Shown piece by piece: positions 36,549 to 44,748 of a DNA stretch of 64,000 nucleotides (position 1 is its first letter; the number at the start of each line of letters is the position of its first letter). Source of the stretch: Alcaligenes parafaecalis (GTDB lineage Bacteria; Pseudomonadota; Gammaproteobacteria; Burkholderiales; Burkholderiaceae_B); assembly GCF_026344135.1 (NCBI RefSeq), contig NZ_JAPKNA010000001.1:868001-932000 (forward strand), in the 5' to 3' direction. The notes under the pieces are model-generated. The model was given only the letters and a program-made list of their open reading frames with translations, was not told the DNA's origin and made no database searches. The position numbers were made by a program, and so were the translations under genes.

Positions 36549-37184
36549 TCAAGAAACCACTCCGTCCTTGACCGACCAGTTCATAAAATACTCAGCAATC
36601 TCGGCCTGCGCTCCCAGCCTGGCTTCCTCCACCAGCGCTTCGTCTTTGGCACTACCTTGCACCGAAAAAAAGGTGATGCATTTAAAGCCAATCGTAGCCA
36701 GCACGGCTTTCAAATAAGGCGTCAGGAAATCCGGCTGATGGGCCTGGGAGCCCGAAAACACGGCACCCGACGATACGGCTACAAAAACAGGCCGGTCCGC
36801 TAGCTTCCCGATTTTTCCTGCTGGCGTGGCACTAAAGGTATGGCGAATCCGCACAACATGATCTATCCAGGATTTCAAGCCGGATGGAACGGTGTAATTA
36901 TGCATGGGCGTGGCAATGACCACATAATCCGCTTCCGACAAGCTCTGAATCAAGTCATCTGACCGCCCTAAAGAACCGCCTTCAGCGTCCTCAGGATCGC
37001 ATGGTCCACCCAAGGCGCGAGCATAGGGTGCGTCCACATGCGAGAGCCGATTCGCGTCAATCTCAAGAATCTCTGTGCCAAGGGCGGCGTCGGATTTTGA
37101 CAAAGCCTCCACAATGAACTGCGACAGGCGAAAGCTTTCCGAATGCACGCCATTTGGGCTACAAGCCAATCGAAGAATAGTCAC
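36549..37184 (-). CDS. FMN-dependent NADH-azoreductase-like flavoprotein
   Basis: Flavodoxin-like quinone/azo reductase of the AzoR family. The 211 residues begin with a flavin-binding strand-loop (LRLACSPNGVHSESFRLS) and have the characteristic ATPMHNYTVPSGLKSWIDHVVR segment, and later AVSSGAVFSGS in place of the usual SRGG loop. Physiological role in the family is quinone and nitro compound reduction. It starts 5 bases after the GNAT gene, so the two form a small operon. Confidence 0.85.
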   Translation of the reverse strand: MTILRLACSPNGVHSESFRLSQFIVEALSKSDAALGTEILEIDANRLSHVDAPYARALGGPCDPEDAEGGSLGRSDDLIQSLSEADYVVIATPMHNYTVPSGLKSWIDHVVRIRHTFSATPAGKIGKLADRPVFVAVSSGAVFSGSQAHQPDFLTPYLKAVLATIGFKCITFFSVQGSAKDEALVEEARLGAQAEIAEYFMNWSVKDGVVS

Positions 37185-37189
37185 GATAT

Positions 37190-37612
37190 CTATTTACCTA
37201 ACACTTTGCTAAATCCCAAGGAAGCGCTCAGCATCCCTTGCCGAAAATAAAACCGCTGTGCGAGTGCGAAATTCAGGCCGGTATCCAATACCAAGCGCGA
37301 GCAGCCTGCCTCCTGGGCCAGACTCTCCAGCCTATGCAACAGACTAGCACCATGACCAGCGCTACGCTTCTCTGTGCTCACGACCAGATCGTCCACATAA
37401 AGAAAGTGACCGAAGATCAGATTTTGCTGATAGCGATAGCCAGCCAAAGCAATAGGCTCCCCCTCCTCCCACACCGCCAGCAAGGCGTAGCGTTCTGATC
37501 GCATATCCTCCACTTGGCGAACAAACTCATCTGCATCCAGCAGATGAGGCCGTAATTGCTGCATAAGTGCGAAGCACGCTCTGAGCTCCTGAGCGGTTTC
37601 GACATGGCGCAT
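37190..37612 (-). CDS. GNAT family N-acetyltransferase
   Basis: Predicted acetyl-CoA-dependent acetyltransferase of unknown substrate. From the ATG at 37612 it has 140 residues, close to a single GNAT fold: ETAQELRACFALMQQLRPHL at the N-terminus, the strand-4 segment YVDDLVVSTEKRSAGHGASLL forming the CoA loop, and the C-terminal RLVLDTGLNFALAQRFYFRQG. The start is uncertain: an in-frame GTG at 37627 has a better purine stretch upstream, and the frame opens at TTG 37699. Co-transcribed with the azoreductase-like gene and divergent from the MocR-type regulator. Confidence 0.8.
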   Translation of the reverse strand: MRHVETAQELRACFALMQQLRPHLLDADEFVRQVEDMRSERYALLAVWEEGEPIALAGYRYQQNLIFGHFLYVDDLVVSTEKRSAGHGASLLHRLESLAQEAGCSRLVLDTGLNFALAQRFYFRQGMLSASLGFSKVLGK

Positions 37613-37733
37613 TTCCAAAATAGCCACGAGACCCTTCTCCTCAATATCTCTGCCCAACTGGCAGTCGCTGAGGCTATTTTGCGTGAATTCATGACACAAT
37701 CAAAGATCCATAAATTGGATTTTCAACTAGTCC

Positions 37734-39170
37734 ATGTTGCCTATATTTAATGAACACCTTGCGCTCAGCAGCTCCCGTAATGAGCCCATGTACAAGCAGA
37801 TTTATGAGCGTTTCCGGACCGCTATCATTCAAGGCACACTGAGTCCGGGCGACCGGATTCCCTCTGCACGCGGCTTGGCAACGGAGTTAGGAGTGGCGCG
37901 CGGCACCGTCGAGATGGCCTACTCCTTGCTGCATGCTGAAGGTTATGTGCAGCCACGGGGGCAAGCGGGCACGGTAGTCACTCCGGGATTGCAGGCCCGG
38001 CCCTCAGAAACGAGCTCGCGTCTTGCCACTACGCTGTCCACAAGGGCTCTGGATCAGGAGCAGGAGCCCATGCCGTTCCAGATGGGCTTGCCCGCCCTGG
38101 ACGCTTTCCCCCGCAAGATCTGGGCGCGTCTAGGCGCCAGACACTTGCGCAGCATGCAGGCTGCGGACCTGTCCTATCCACCGCAAAATGGCTTGCCCGA
38201 ACTACGTGCCACGATTGCCGCCCATTTGCAGGTAGCGCGCGGTATCCAATGCACGCCTGCACAGGTATTCATTACTTCGGGATACCGAGAGAGCTTGCAT
38301 CTGTTCATCCACGCACTCTTGCAAAACCATGAACAAGTCTGGGTGGAAGACCCCTGCTATCCATTAACGCGTGAAATACTGCAGCACTCGGGTTTGAGCA
38401 TGGTGGCCGTGGGCGTTGATGAGCAAGGCTTAAGAGTGTCCGAGGGCATACAAAAAGCACCGCAGGCCAGCGCAGCAATCGTGACGCCCGCCCACCAAAG
38501 CCCACTTAGCGTGACGCTGTCCCTGACCCGACGCCAAGCCTTACTGGAGTGGGCAGAGCGCAATCAACGCTGGATCGTGGAGGATGATTATGACGGAGAA
38601 TATCGCTATGTCAGCCGTCCTCTGCCCGCTTTGAAAAGCCTGGATCATCATGGTCGTGTGATTTACGCAGGCACCTTCAGCAAGCTGCTGTTTCCCGGCA
38701 TTCGCCTGGCCTATCTGGTGGTTCCTGAAGCGCAGATTCAGCGATTTGACGCCGTCAAACAGGTTTTGGGCAACGGTATCCCAGGACTGACGCAAGCCTT
38801 GCTCAGCTCCTTCATGGTCGAAGGGCATTTTGCACGCCACATTCAGCGCATGCGAAGGCTGTATGCAGAGCGCCGAGAGGCCACGGCAGCGGGATTATCC
38901 AAAGCGTTTGGCGCCAGCATGTCCATTGATCCGCAACCGGGTGGCATGCATCTATTGGTCAGAATGCAAGGCCATCACACTGATCGTGCACTGGCCGATC
39001 GCCTGCGCCAGAACGGTATCTATGCGCAGGCCTTATCACGTTGGACAAGTGAAGCCGCTTGCGGCTCGGGCCTCTTGTTGGGCTTTACCAATATAGAGTC
39101 GCAAGAGCGGGCCGAGCAGCTCGGCCGCCGTATCATGGACCTGAAGCAGCACCCTGACGACCAAGTCTGA
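37734..39170 (+). CDS. MocR/PdxR-type GntR regulator with aminotransferase-like domain
   Basis: Transcription factor of the MocR group: an N-terminal winged helix (about 17-82, RIPSARGLATELGVARGTVEMAY) fused to a fold-type I PLP domain (about 115-470). The PLP lysine is Lys317 in YAGTFSKLLFPGIR, and VEDDYDGEYRY holds the conserved aspartate. 478 residues is the normal length. Such regulators bind PLP-related or amine ligands and often control the divergent neighbour, here the GNAT-azoreductase pair; this target is inferred. PdxR proper would sit next to pdxS/pdxT, which are absent. Confidence 0.87.
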   Translation: MLPIFNEHLALSSSRNEPMYKQIYERFRTAIIQGTLSPGDRIPSARGLATELGVARGTVEMAYSLLHAEGYVQPRGQAGTVVTPGLQARPSETSSRLATTLSTRALDQEQEPMPFQMGLPALDAFPRKIWARLGARHLRSMQAADLSYPPQNGLPELRATIAAHLQVARGIQCTPAQVFITSGYRESLHLFIHALLQNHEQVWVEDPCYPLTREILQHSGLSMVAVGVDEQGLRVSEGIQKAPQASAAIVTPAHQSPLSVTLSLTRRQALLEWAERNQRWIVEDDYDGEYRYVSRPLPALKSLDHHGRVIYAGTFSKLLFPGIRLAYLVVPEAQIQRFDAVKQVLGNGIPGLTQALLSSFMVEGHFARHIQRMRRLYAERREATAAGLSKAFGASMSIDPQPGGMHLLVRMQGHHTDRALADRLRQNGIYAQALSRWTSEAACGSGLLLGFTNIESQERAEQLGRRIMDLKQHPDDQV

Positions 39171-39184
39171 TCGGGTGCTTTTTG
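39148..39184 (+). terminator. Terminator overlapping the end of the MocR-type gene
   Basis: Arms 39148-39154 (agcaccc) and 39173-39179 (gggtgct) pair over 7 bp, followed by TTTTT. The stop codon (39168-39170) lies inside the loop. A second 8-bp hairpin (39183-39190 with 39197-39204) sits directly next to it, in the gap before the convergent flavoprotein gene. Confidence 0.6.
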
Positions 39185-39212
39185 ACAGGCTTTGCGGCCT
39201 GTCAGAAATCCA

Positions 39213-40598
39213 TCAGGAAGATTTCAAAGCAGATTGAGCCTGACGCAAGGCCGTACGCAAACCTTCTTCCAGTACCGGATGGTAGAACGGCATCGCCAAC
39301 ATCTGATCCAGGGTCAGCCCCATCTGCAAGGACCAGGCCAACAGGTGGGCGATATGCTCGGCTTGAGGCCCGACCATCTCGGCTCCCAGGAACTTGCCCT
39401 CCTTGTCCGCATAAACATGCAGCAAACCACGGTTAACCAGCATCACGCGAGCACGGCCCTGATTGCCGAAGTTCACGCTCCCTGTCACCACGCCTTCTGG
39501 CAGTGATTTGAAGGGCGTACCAACGACAGCCACCTGCGGATCACTAAATACCACCGCCATGCGCGCACGACGCGCCATAGGCTCGTCCTGGCCATTGCTG
39601 ATGGCCTGCAAAGCGGCCAGACGACCATCATCCGCTGCCTCGTGCAAGATAGGCGCACGCTGGTTCACATCACCCGCGAGATAAATGGAGGTGCCTTTCA
39701 GTTGCAGGCTGTCCATGTCAAAGACCACACGCCCTTTGCTATCCCACTGCGCTGGCGTATTTTCCAAGCCCAGATTGTCCAGTTGCGGACTGCGCCCGGC
39801 GGCACCCAACACGTAGTCGTAATCCTCGGCCAGTTCCTTGCCGTCTACCTTCAGACGTACACGTGCCTTACCATCCACGACCTCGCTACCCAGGACGGTC
39901 ACATCCGCACGAATATTCAGTTCCTGACTGAAAATTGCACGCCCTGCTTCTCGTACTTCAGGATCAGACAAGCCAGCCAAACTCTGGCTGCGGTTGATAA
40001 TGGAGACTTTCACCCCTACACGCGCCAGCGCCTGCCCCAGCTCCAGACCAATCACGCCCGTACCGACAACCAGCACGCTTTCCGGTAAATCCGTCCAGTC
40101 AAAAACATCCTCGTTATTGATCAGCAAGGCTCCCAGCGGCTCCAGCTCCTTGGGGCGCACGGGCGTGGAGCCTGTGGCAATAATCACGTGCTTTGCGGTG
40201 ATACGAGTATGGTCATCCACCTCCAGCACATGCTCGGAGACAAAGCGGGCATGGCCACGCACTTTATCCTCGGCATCAAAGCCTTCCACATCATCCACGA
40301 CAAACTGCACAAAGCGATCACGCTCACGACGCACCCGGTCCATGACCTGTTTGCCATCAATGCGAATATCGCCGTCCACATGCACACCAAAGGGAGCGGT
40401 ATGACGCGCGTGATGCGCCGCATCGGCAGCCGCAATCAGCAGCTTGGAGGGCATGCAGCCAACCCGCGCGCACATCGTGCCGTAAGGGCCCGACTCGATC
40501 ATCAGCGTTCTCTTGCCGGCCCGTTTGGCCGTGCGATACGCTGTCATACCCGCTGTCCCCGCTCCAATCACGGCAACATCACACTGAATTTCTTTCAT
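39213..40598 (-). CDS. Pyridine nucleotide-disulfide oxidoreductase (dihydrolipoyl dehydrogenase/MerA-like)
   Basis: FAD flavoprotein of the glutathione reductase class. The 461 residues have the FAD loop GAGTAGMTAYRTA, the redox pair Cys43/Cys48 (MCARVGCMPSK), the NAD loop VVGTGVIGLELGQAL and the C-terminal catalytic His440-Glu445 (HPVLEE) at the right spacing for lipoamide dehydrogenases. It lacks a lipoyl domain and the C-terminal cysteine pair of MerA, and is distant from the pyruvate dehydrogenase E3 in this window. It diverges from a CueR-like regulator and has a 19-bp-spacer promoter, so metal-responsive expression is likely. The true electron acceptor is unknown. Confidence 0.85.
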   Translation of the reverse strand: MKEIQCDVAVIGAGTAGMTAYRTAKRAGKRTLMIESGPYGTMCARVGCMPSKLLIAAADAAHHARHTAPFGVHVDGDIRIDGKQVMDRVRRERDRFVQFVVDDVEGFDAEDKVRGHARFVSEHVLEVDDHTRITAKHVIIATGSTPVRPKELEPLGALLINNEDVFDWTDLPESVLVVGTGVIGLELGQALARVGVKVSIINRSQSLAGLSDPEVREAGRAIFSQELNIRADVTVLGSEVVDGKARVRLKVDGKELAEDYDYVLGAAGRSPQLDNLGLENTPAQWDSKGRVVFDMDSLQLKGTSIYLAGDVNQRAPILHEAADDGRLAALQAISNGQDEPMARRARMAVVFSDPQVAVVGTPFKSLPEGVVTGSVNFGNQGRARVMLVNRGLLHVYADKEGKFLGAEMVGPQAEHIAHLLAWSLQMGLTLDQMLAMPFYHPVLEEGLRTALRQAQSALKSS

Positions 40599-40638
40599 AA
40601 CCGCTCCTTGAATTCATACTAAGGCAATCAGGGGCCTG

Positions 40639-40688
40639 ATGACCTACCCGAGCACCCGTTCTACAATGTGCAGAATCGACCTTTTCAA
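40639..40688. promoter_or_regulatory. Overlapping divergent MerR-type promoters
   Basis: On the minus strand TTGAAA (40688-40683) and TAGAAC (40663-40658) are 19 bases apart, the stretched spacing used by MerR-family activators. The spacer holds an imperfect dyad (ttct-n9-agaa, 40659-40675). On the plus strand ATGACC (40639-40644) and TACAAT (40662-40667) are 17 bases apart and could drive the regulator gene. The same dyad covers both, as in self-regulating MerR systems. Confidence 0.6.
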
Positions 40689-40726
40689 TCATAACGCAGT
40701 CCCTACGTACTGCCCGAGGAAAGCCC

Positions 40727-41143
40727 ATGCTGATTAGTGAAGCGGCCCGCATCACCGGCCTGACACCCAAGATGATCCGGCACTATGAAGATCTGGGACT
40801 GTTAAATAGTGACCGTGCCCCCAATGGTTACCGTGTCTACCAGGACCAGGACCTGGATACCCTGCACTTTATTGTGCGTGCCAAGGAGCTGGGGTTCAAT
40901 CTGGCAGACATCCAGCAACTGACCAGCCTGTGGCGCGACCAGCAACGCCCCAGCAGCGAAGTCAAGCAACTGGCGCAGGCCCATATCAAAGCCTTGGAAA
41001 GCCGCGTTGCCCTCTTGCTGGACATGGCGGCCAAACTGCGGGTGCTGGCCGAACAATGTCAGGGCGACCACCAGCCCGATTGCCCCATTCTGGACGGTTT
41101 GGAAGGCGGCCATTGTTCCGGGTCGGCACAAAAAACTGCCTGA
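40727..41143 (+). CDS. MerR family regulator, CueR/HmrR-like (monovalent copper/silver/gold sensor)
   Basis: DNA-distorting activator. The 138 residues have the winged-helix N-terminus (ISEAARITGLTPKMIRHYEDLGLL), a long dimer helix, and a metal loop Cys111-x7-Cys119 (CQGDHQPDCP) matching CueR in spacing. Ser77 is at the position where CueR has serine and divalent-metal sensors have cysteine. A Cu(I)/Ag(I)/Au(I) response is therefore expected from family knowledge. AGGA lies 6 bases before the ATG. The divergent gene is a flavoprotein and not the copper ATPase usually controlled by CueR, which is unusual. Confidence 0.88.
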   Translation: MLISEAARITGLTPKMIRHYEDLGLLNSDRAPNGYRVYQDQDLDTLHFIVRAKELGFNLADIQQLTSLWRDQQRPSSEVKQLAQAHIKALESRVALLLDMAAKLRVLAEQCQGDHQPDCPILDGLEGGHCSGSAQKTA

Positions 41144-41211
41144 GCGCAGGCTCATCCAGACACAGGCCGCACTCGTCGGCATCCCCCCAGATCTCTTGAA
41201 GCAGAACGGCT

Positions 41212-41254
41212 CTAAAAAAAATGCCTCTCAAACCTTCAACAAGGCTTGAGAGGC
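41212..41254 (-). terminator. Terminator of the TRAP/catabolic operon
   Basis: Arms 41223-41231 (gcctctcaa) and 41246-41254 (ttgagaggc) pair perfectly; on the minus strand they are followed by ATTTTTTTTAG. It lies 28 bases after the dctM stop and also separates it from the convergent MerR-type gene. Confidence 0.88.
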
Positions 41255-41281
41255 AGCGGCACGATGCCAATCGATAGATAG

Positions 41282-42568
41282 CTAGGAACCAGCCACCAAG
41301 TTAGGCAGCCACACCGACACTTGTGGGAACAGGGTCAAGATGACGAGTACCAGCAAGGCCGTGAACAGGAAGGGAGCAATCCCCACCACACCACGCTCCA
41401 ACGAGATACGAGCCAGCAAGGACGAAATATTCAGGCACAAACCGGCTGGCGGTGTAATCAGACCAATACACAGGTTCACGACGGCCACCACGGTAAAGTG
41501 AGTCGGATCGATCCCCAGCTTCATCGCAATGGGATAGAGCACAGGAATCAACATCACCAGGGCGGCATTGGTTTCCAGGAACATACCCACGATCAGCAAC
41601 AGCACATTGACGAACAGCAGGAAAACAAGCGGGTTGCTGATGTTTTCCAAAACGAAAGCGGAAATGGCTTCGGGAATACTGACGTACGCCAGCAGCCAGC
41701 TAAAGACACGCGCTGCTGCAACGATGATCATGATCACAGCGGTGGTATGGGCTGCGCCAACCAGGCTATCTACAAAGATTTTCCAGGTGATCTGACGGTA
41801 AATCAGCGTCCCGACGACCAAGGCATAAATCACAGCCATGATGGCCGCTTCGGTAATGTTGAAAATACCGCTGCGAATGCCACCCAGAATAAAGACTGGC
41901 AGCAACAAGGCGAAGGCCGAGTTTTTAAAGGTAATCCAGATTTCCCGGCCCGAGGCTTTGCCTTGTGTTGGGAAATTATTGCGCTTGCTGATCCACCAGC
42001 TCATCACCAGCATGGACAGCATATAAAGAACGCCTGGTACCACACCAGCCAAGAACAAGGTCGTGATGGACTGGCCTGTCAGTACGGCCACCACAATAAA
42101 CGGGATGGAAGGCGGAATGATGGGAGCCACCACGTTCGCGGCTGCAATGACGCCGCCTGCAAAACCGGGGGGATAGCCAGAGCGGATCATGGCGGGAATC
42201 ATGATGCGGCCCAAAGCGCTGGTGTCCGCGACGGCCGAGCCGGAGATACCGGCAAACATGCCCGAGGCCAGCACACCGCTCATGGCCAGGCCACCTTTGA
42301 AACGGCCCAACAAGGCATTGGCAAAATCCAGCAAGCGGCTGGTCAGGCCACCGGAGGTCATCAGGCTACCGGCCAATACAAAGAACGGAATGGCCAGCAA
42401 GGAAAAACTGTCCAGCCCGCTGAACAATTGCTGGGGAACCGCCATCAAGCTGATATCACCCAGTGCTACCAAAGCAGCCAGAACGCCCGCCGTGATGGCA
42501 AAGCCGATCGGCATGCCAATCAGCATGAGAATGAGCGTCAGAAGGGTAATTAAGGTTACGGTGATCAT
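41282..42568 (-). CDS. dctM: TRAP transporter large membrane subunit (DctM)
   Basis: Translocating subunit of a sodium-driven TRAP importer, which takes up organic acids delivered by a periplasmic binding protein. The 428 residues are almost all hydrophobic with about 12 helices. They include the DctM hallmarks GMPIGFAITAG, LAIPFFVLAGSLM, SGSAVADTSALGRIMIPAM and the C-terminal TPPAGLCLN. It follows dctQ by 18 bases and ends the operon before a terminator. Confidence 0.92.
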   Translation of the reverse strand: MITVTLITLLTLILMLIGMPIGFAITAGVLAALVALGDISLMAVPQQLFSGLDSFSLLAIPFFVLAGSLMTSGGLTSRLLDFANALLGRFKGGLAMSGVLASGMFAGISGSAVADTSALGRIMIPAMIRSGYPPGFAGGVIAAANVVAPIIPPSIPFIVVAVLTGQSITTLFLAGVVPGVLYMLSMLVMSWWISKRNNFPTQGKASGREIWITFKNSAFALLLPVFILGGIRSGIFNITEAAIMAVIYALVVGTLIYRQITWKIFVDSLVGAAHTTAVIMIIVAAARVFSWLLAYVSIPEAISAFVLENISNPLVFLLFVNVLLLIVGMFLETNAALVMLIPVLYPIAMKLGIDPTHFTVVAVVNLCIGLITPPAGLCLNISSLLARISLERGVVGIAPFLFTALLVLVILTLFPQVSVWLPNLVAGS

Positions 42569-42586
42569 AAAAAGTGTTTTCCGTAC

Positions 42587-43117
42587 TTAGGGATGCTCGT
42601 CGGTACTGCCGGATGTCCAATCAGGCTGACTACCCAAGCGGATTAACAGCAAAATCACTACGCACAAGCCCATTCCCAGCCACAGGGACGCATAGACCCA
42701 GGACATGGGGATATCCATCGCTGCCGAGAGCTGAACCGCATTGATTTGCGCAAATTCCCAACCGTAGTATGTGATGCAGAGCAAGGTCGCCAGCATCAGC
42801 AGGTCGCGAATAATCAAGACGCGTCGTTTCAGCTTGCTTGAAATGTGATCCAGCAAAATCGTGACCGTGACATGACCACTACGGCGCAAGACAGCCGCAC
42901 TGCCCAGCAAGGAAATCCACACCATCAAGAAGCGAGCGACTTCCTCACTCCAGGAGGACATATCTTTCAGGACGTAGCGAGAGAAGATCTGCCATGCAAT
43001 AACCGCACACATCACAAACATCATGCTGCCGATAATCCAGTCCAGCGCCTTTTCAATAACAGACGCGCTTTTATCGGCCCAATTTTCTGTTTTGGTCGGT
43101 ACGTTGTTAGTTGTCAT
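42587..43117 (-). CDS. dctQ: TRAP transporter small membrane subunit (DctQ)
   Basis: Four-helix partner of DctM. The 176-residue protein has helices near 30-50, 63-80, 105-125 and 140-165, with the family signature WQIFSRYVLKDMSSWSEEVARFLMVW. The ATG at 43117 is chosen because AGGT lies 8 bases upstream; a frame to 43156 adds 13 residues without support. It lies 54 bases after dctP. Confidence 0.9.
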   Translation of the reverse strand: MTTNNVPTKTENWADKSASVIEKALDWIIGSMMFVMCAVIAWQIFSRYVLKDMSSWSEEVARFLMVWISLLGSAAVLRRSGHVTVTILLDHISSKLKRRVLIIRDLLMLATLLCITYYGWEFAQINAVQLSAAMDIPMSWVYASLWLGMGLCVVILLLIRLGSQPDWTSGSTDEHP

Positions 43118-43171
43118 AACTTTTACCTGTGGGGTCGGGACATGCGGGTGACACATGTCCCGATTTTTTCA

Positions 43172-44149
43172 TTATTGAACGGCGCGGATTTTATCCAGCC
43201 AAACCTGCAGCTCGGGGAACTCTGCATCCATGGCTTTAATCTTGGTCGCAAAGGCTTCGCGATCAACGGCGTTAAATGCCATGCCTTTTCCGATCAGGAA
43301 CTGCTTCATGTTTTCTTCTTCCACGATCATGCGATCCGTGGCTTCCTTCATGACACGCTCGCCCTCTTCCTGCAGAATCTGGCGTGTTTCTTCAGGGAGT
43401 TTCTTGAAGTAGGCGTCCGAGTAGATCAAGGTCATGGCACCGATGGTGTGCTGAGTTTCAGCCACGTTCTTTTGCACCTCGAACAGATTGACGTTCTTGA
43501 TCACTTCCAGGGGGTTTTCCTGGCCATCAATCATGCCGTGCTGCAAGGAAGTGAACAGCTCGGCCATGCCCATAGGTACCGGGCTGGCACCCAGCGTGGT
43601 CCAGGTGCTGCGATACATGCGCAGTGGAGGGACACGCATTTTCAAACCGTGCAAATCATCCGGGTTTTGAATCACACGGTTCGATGTCAGGTAACGAGCG
43701 CCGCGGTAGGCCGCCCCCACCAGCTTGAACCCGCTTTCCTTGGCAATCTGGTCATACAGCTCCTGGCCGACTGGGCCGGTATAAACCGCACGGTAGTGAT
43801 CCATATCGCGAATCAGGTAGGGGTAGGCTTCGACACCGGCCGATTTTGCGTAGCGATCCAAGGCCCCCACACTTTGCAGCACGATGTGATTAGTGCCCAT
43901 GCGCAGGCCTTCAATGGACTGAGGCCAGTCACCAGTCAAACCATTGGCGTCGATATTGATCTTGATTTTCCCGCCCGAACGCTCTTCAACAGCGGCTTTA
44001 AAGCGCTCTGCTGTTTGCCCCCAATGATCCTGGACGGCATAAATATGCGCAAACTTCAGCGTAACGGGTTTGATTTCTGCCTGAGCGGCAACACTGCTGA
44101 ACAAGCCAACAGCGGCAAAAACGGTAGCGAGTAGAGAAAACTTTTTCAT
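43172..44149 (-). CDS. dctP: TRAP transporter solute-binding protein (DctP)
   Basis: Periplasmic receptor of the TRAP system. The 325 residues start with a signal peptide (cleavage likely after VAAQA, residue 24). The DctP core includes LHGLKMRVPPLRMYRSTW, whose arginine (KMR) binds the ligand carboxylate in this family. The segment MGMAELFTSLQHGMIDGQENP is diagnostic. The ligand is therefore probably a carboxylic acid, but the sequence does not say which. It lies 39 bases after the dehydroquinase-like gene. Confidence 0.92.
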   Translation of the reverse strand: MKKFSLLATVFAAVGLFSSVAAQAEIKPVTLKFAHIYAVQDHWGQTAERFKAAVEERSGGKIKINIDANGLTGDWPQSIEGLRMGTNHIVLQSVGALDRYAKSAGVEAYPYLIRDMDHYRAVYTGPVGQELYDQIAKESGFKLVGAAYRGARYLTSNRVIQNPDDLHGLKMRVPPLRMYRSTWTTLGASPVPMGMAELFTSLQHGMIDGQENPLEVIKNVNLFEVQKNVAETQHTIGAMTLIYSDAYFKKLPEETRQILQEEGERVMKEATDRMIVEEENMKQFLIGKGMAFNAVDREAFATKIKAMDAEFPELQVWLDKIRAVQ

Positions 44150-44188
44150 GTCTTCCTCCGTATTAATCGTTATATGAAAAGAGGTGGA

Positions 44189-44722
44189 CTACTGACCGGA
44201 AGGGCGACCCAGGAAGCTCTGATCATCCAGAGCCAGGGTCATGGCGGTCAAGGCAGCCAGATAGCTGTAATGGCGCATGCCCATGCAAATGCCAGTAGCG
44301 GTATGGGTGAAACTGGACTGAATGCTGCCACCACCCAAACCACGGGCAGCGCCTGCACTGGCAGCAATGTTCGAGAAGTGAACTTCCATCACGGGCAGCT
44401 CAGTGTCTTCCAGGGCATGACGCACGCCTTCCCCAATCGTGGTCAGGCCAGCGGGATTGATCAGGTAGCCATCCACCCGATGAGCGGACTCGTGGATGTA
44501 TTCCAAAATATCGCCCATGTGATTGGACGAAAAATTCTCTACCTCTACACCCAACTGCTCACCAAAGTTGCGCACGCACTCCTTGAGCTCGTCCAGGGAC
44601 TGGATGTTTCCATAGACTTTTTTGCTGCGCTTACCTAGGCTCGACATGTTCGGGCCATCAATCACAGCGATAAGGTGTTTGCGGTTGGAAGAACGGGTGA
44701 TGGTGAAGTTATGTGCACTCAT
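44189..44722 (-). CDS. Divergent type II 3-dehydroquinate dehydratase homologue
   Basis: Flavodoxin-like protein of the AroQ superfamily, 177 residues against about 145-150 in the true enzyme. Kept features are GPN (Asn25), the catalytic tyrosine (Tyr37, in KVYGNI), Asn89 (LINPAG) and EVHFSN (His115, Ser117). Changed features are the loop arginine, replaced by KRSKK, and the active-site histidine of LTHTS, replaced by threonine (Thr95). The conserved HAREEFR segment after SN is replaced by a Gly/Ala-rich stretch and about 10 extra residues. A shikimate-pathway role is therefore doubtful; a related hydration or dehydration in the surrounding catabolic pathway is inferred. Confidence 0.75.
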   Translation of the reverse strand: MSAHNFTITRSSNRKHLIAVIDGPNMSSLGKRSKKVYGNIQSLDELKECVRNFGEQLGVEVENFSSNHMGDILEYIHESAHRVDGYLINPAGLTTIGEGVRHALEDTELPVMEVHFSNIAASAGAARGLGGGSIQSSFTHTATGICMGMRHYSYLAALTAMTLALDDQSFLGRPSGQ

Positions 44723-44748
44723 GCTTGGAAGCCTCTTGCTAAGTGGGA

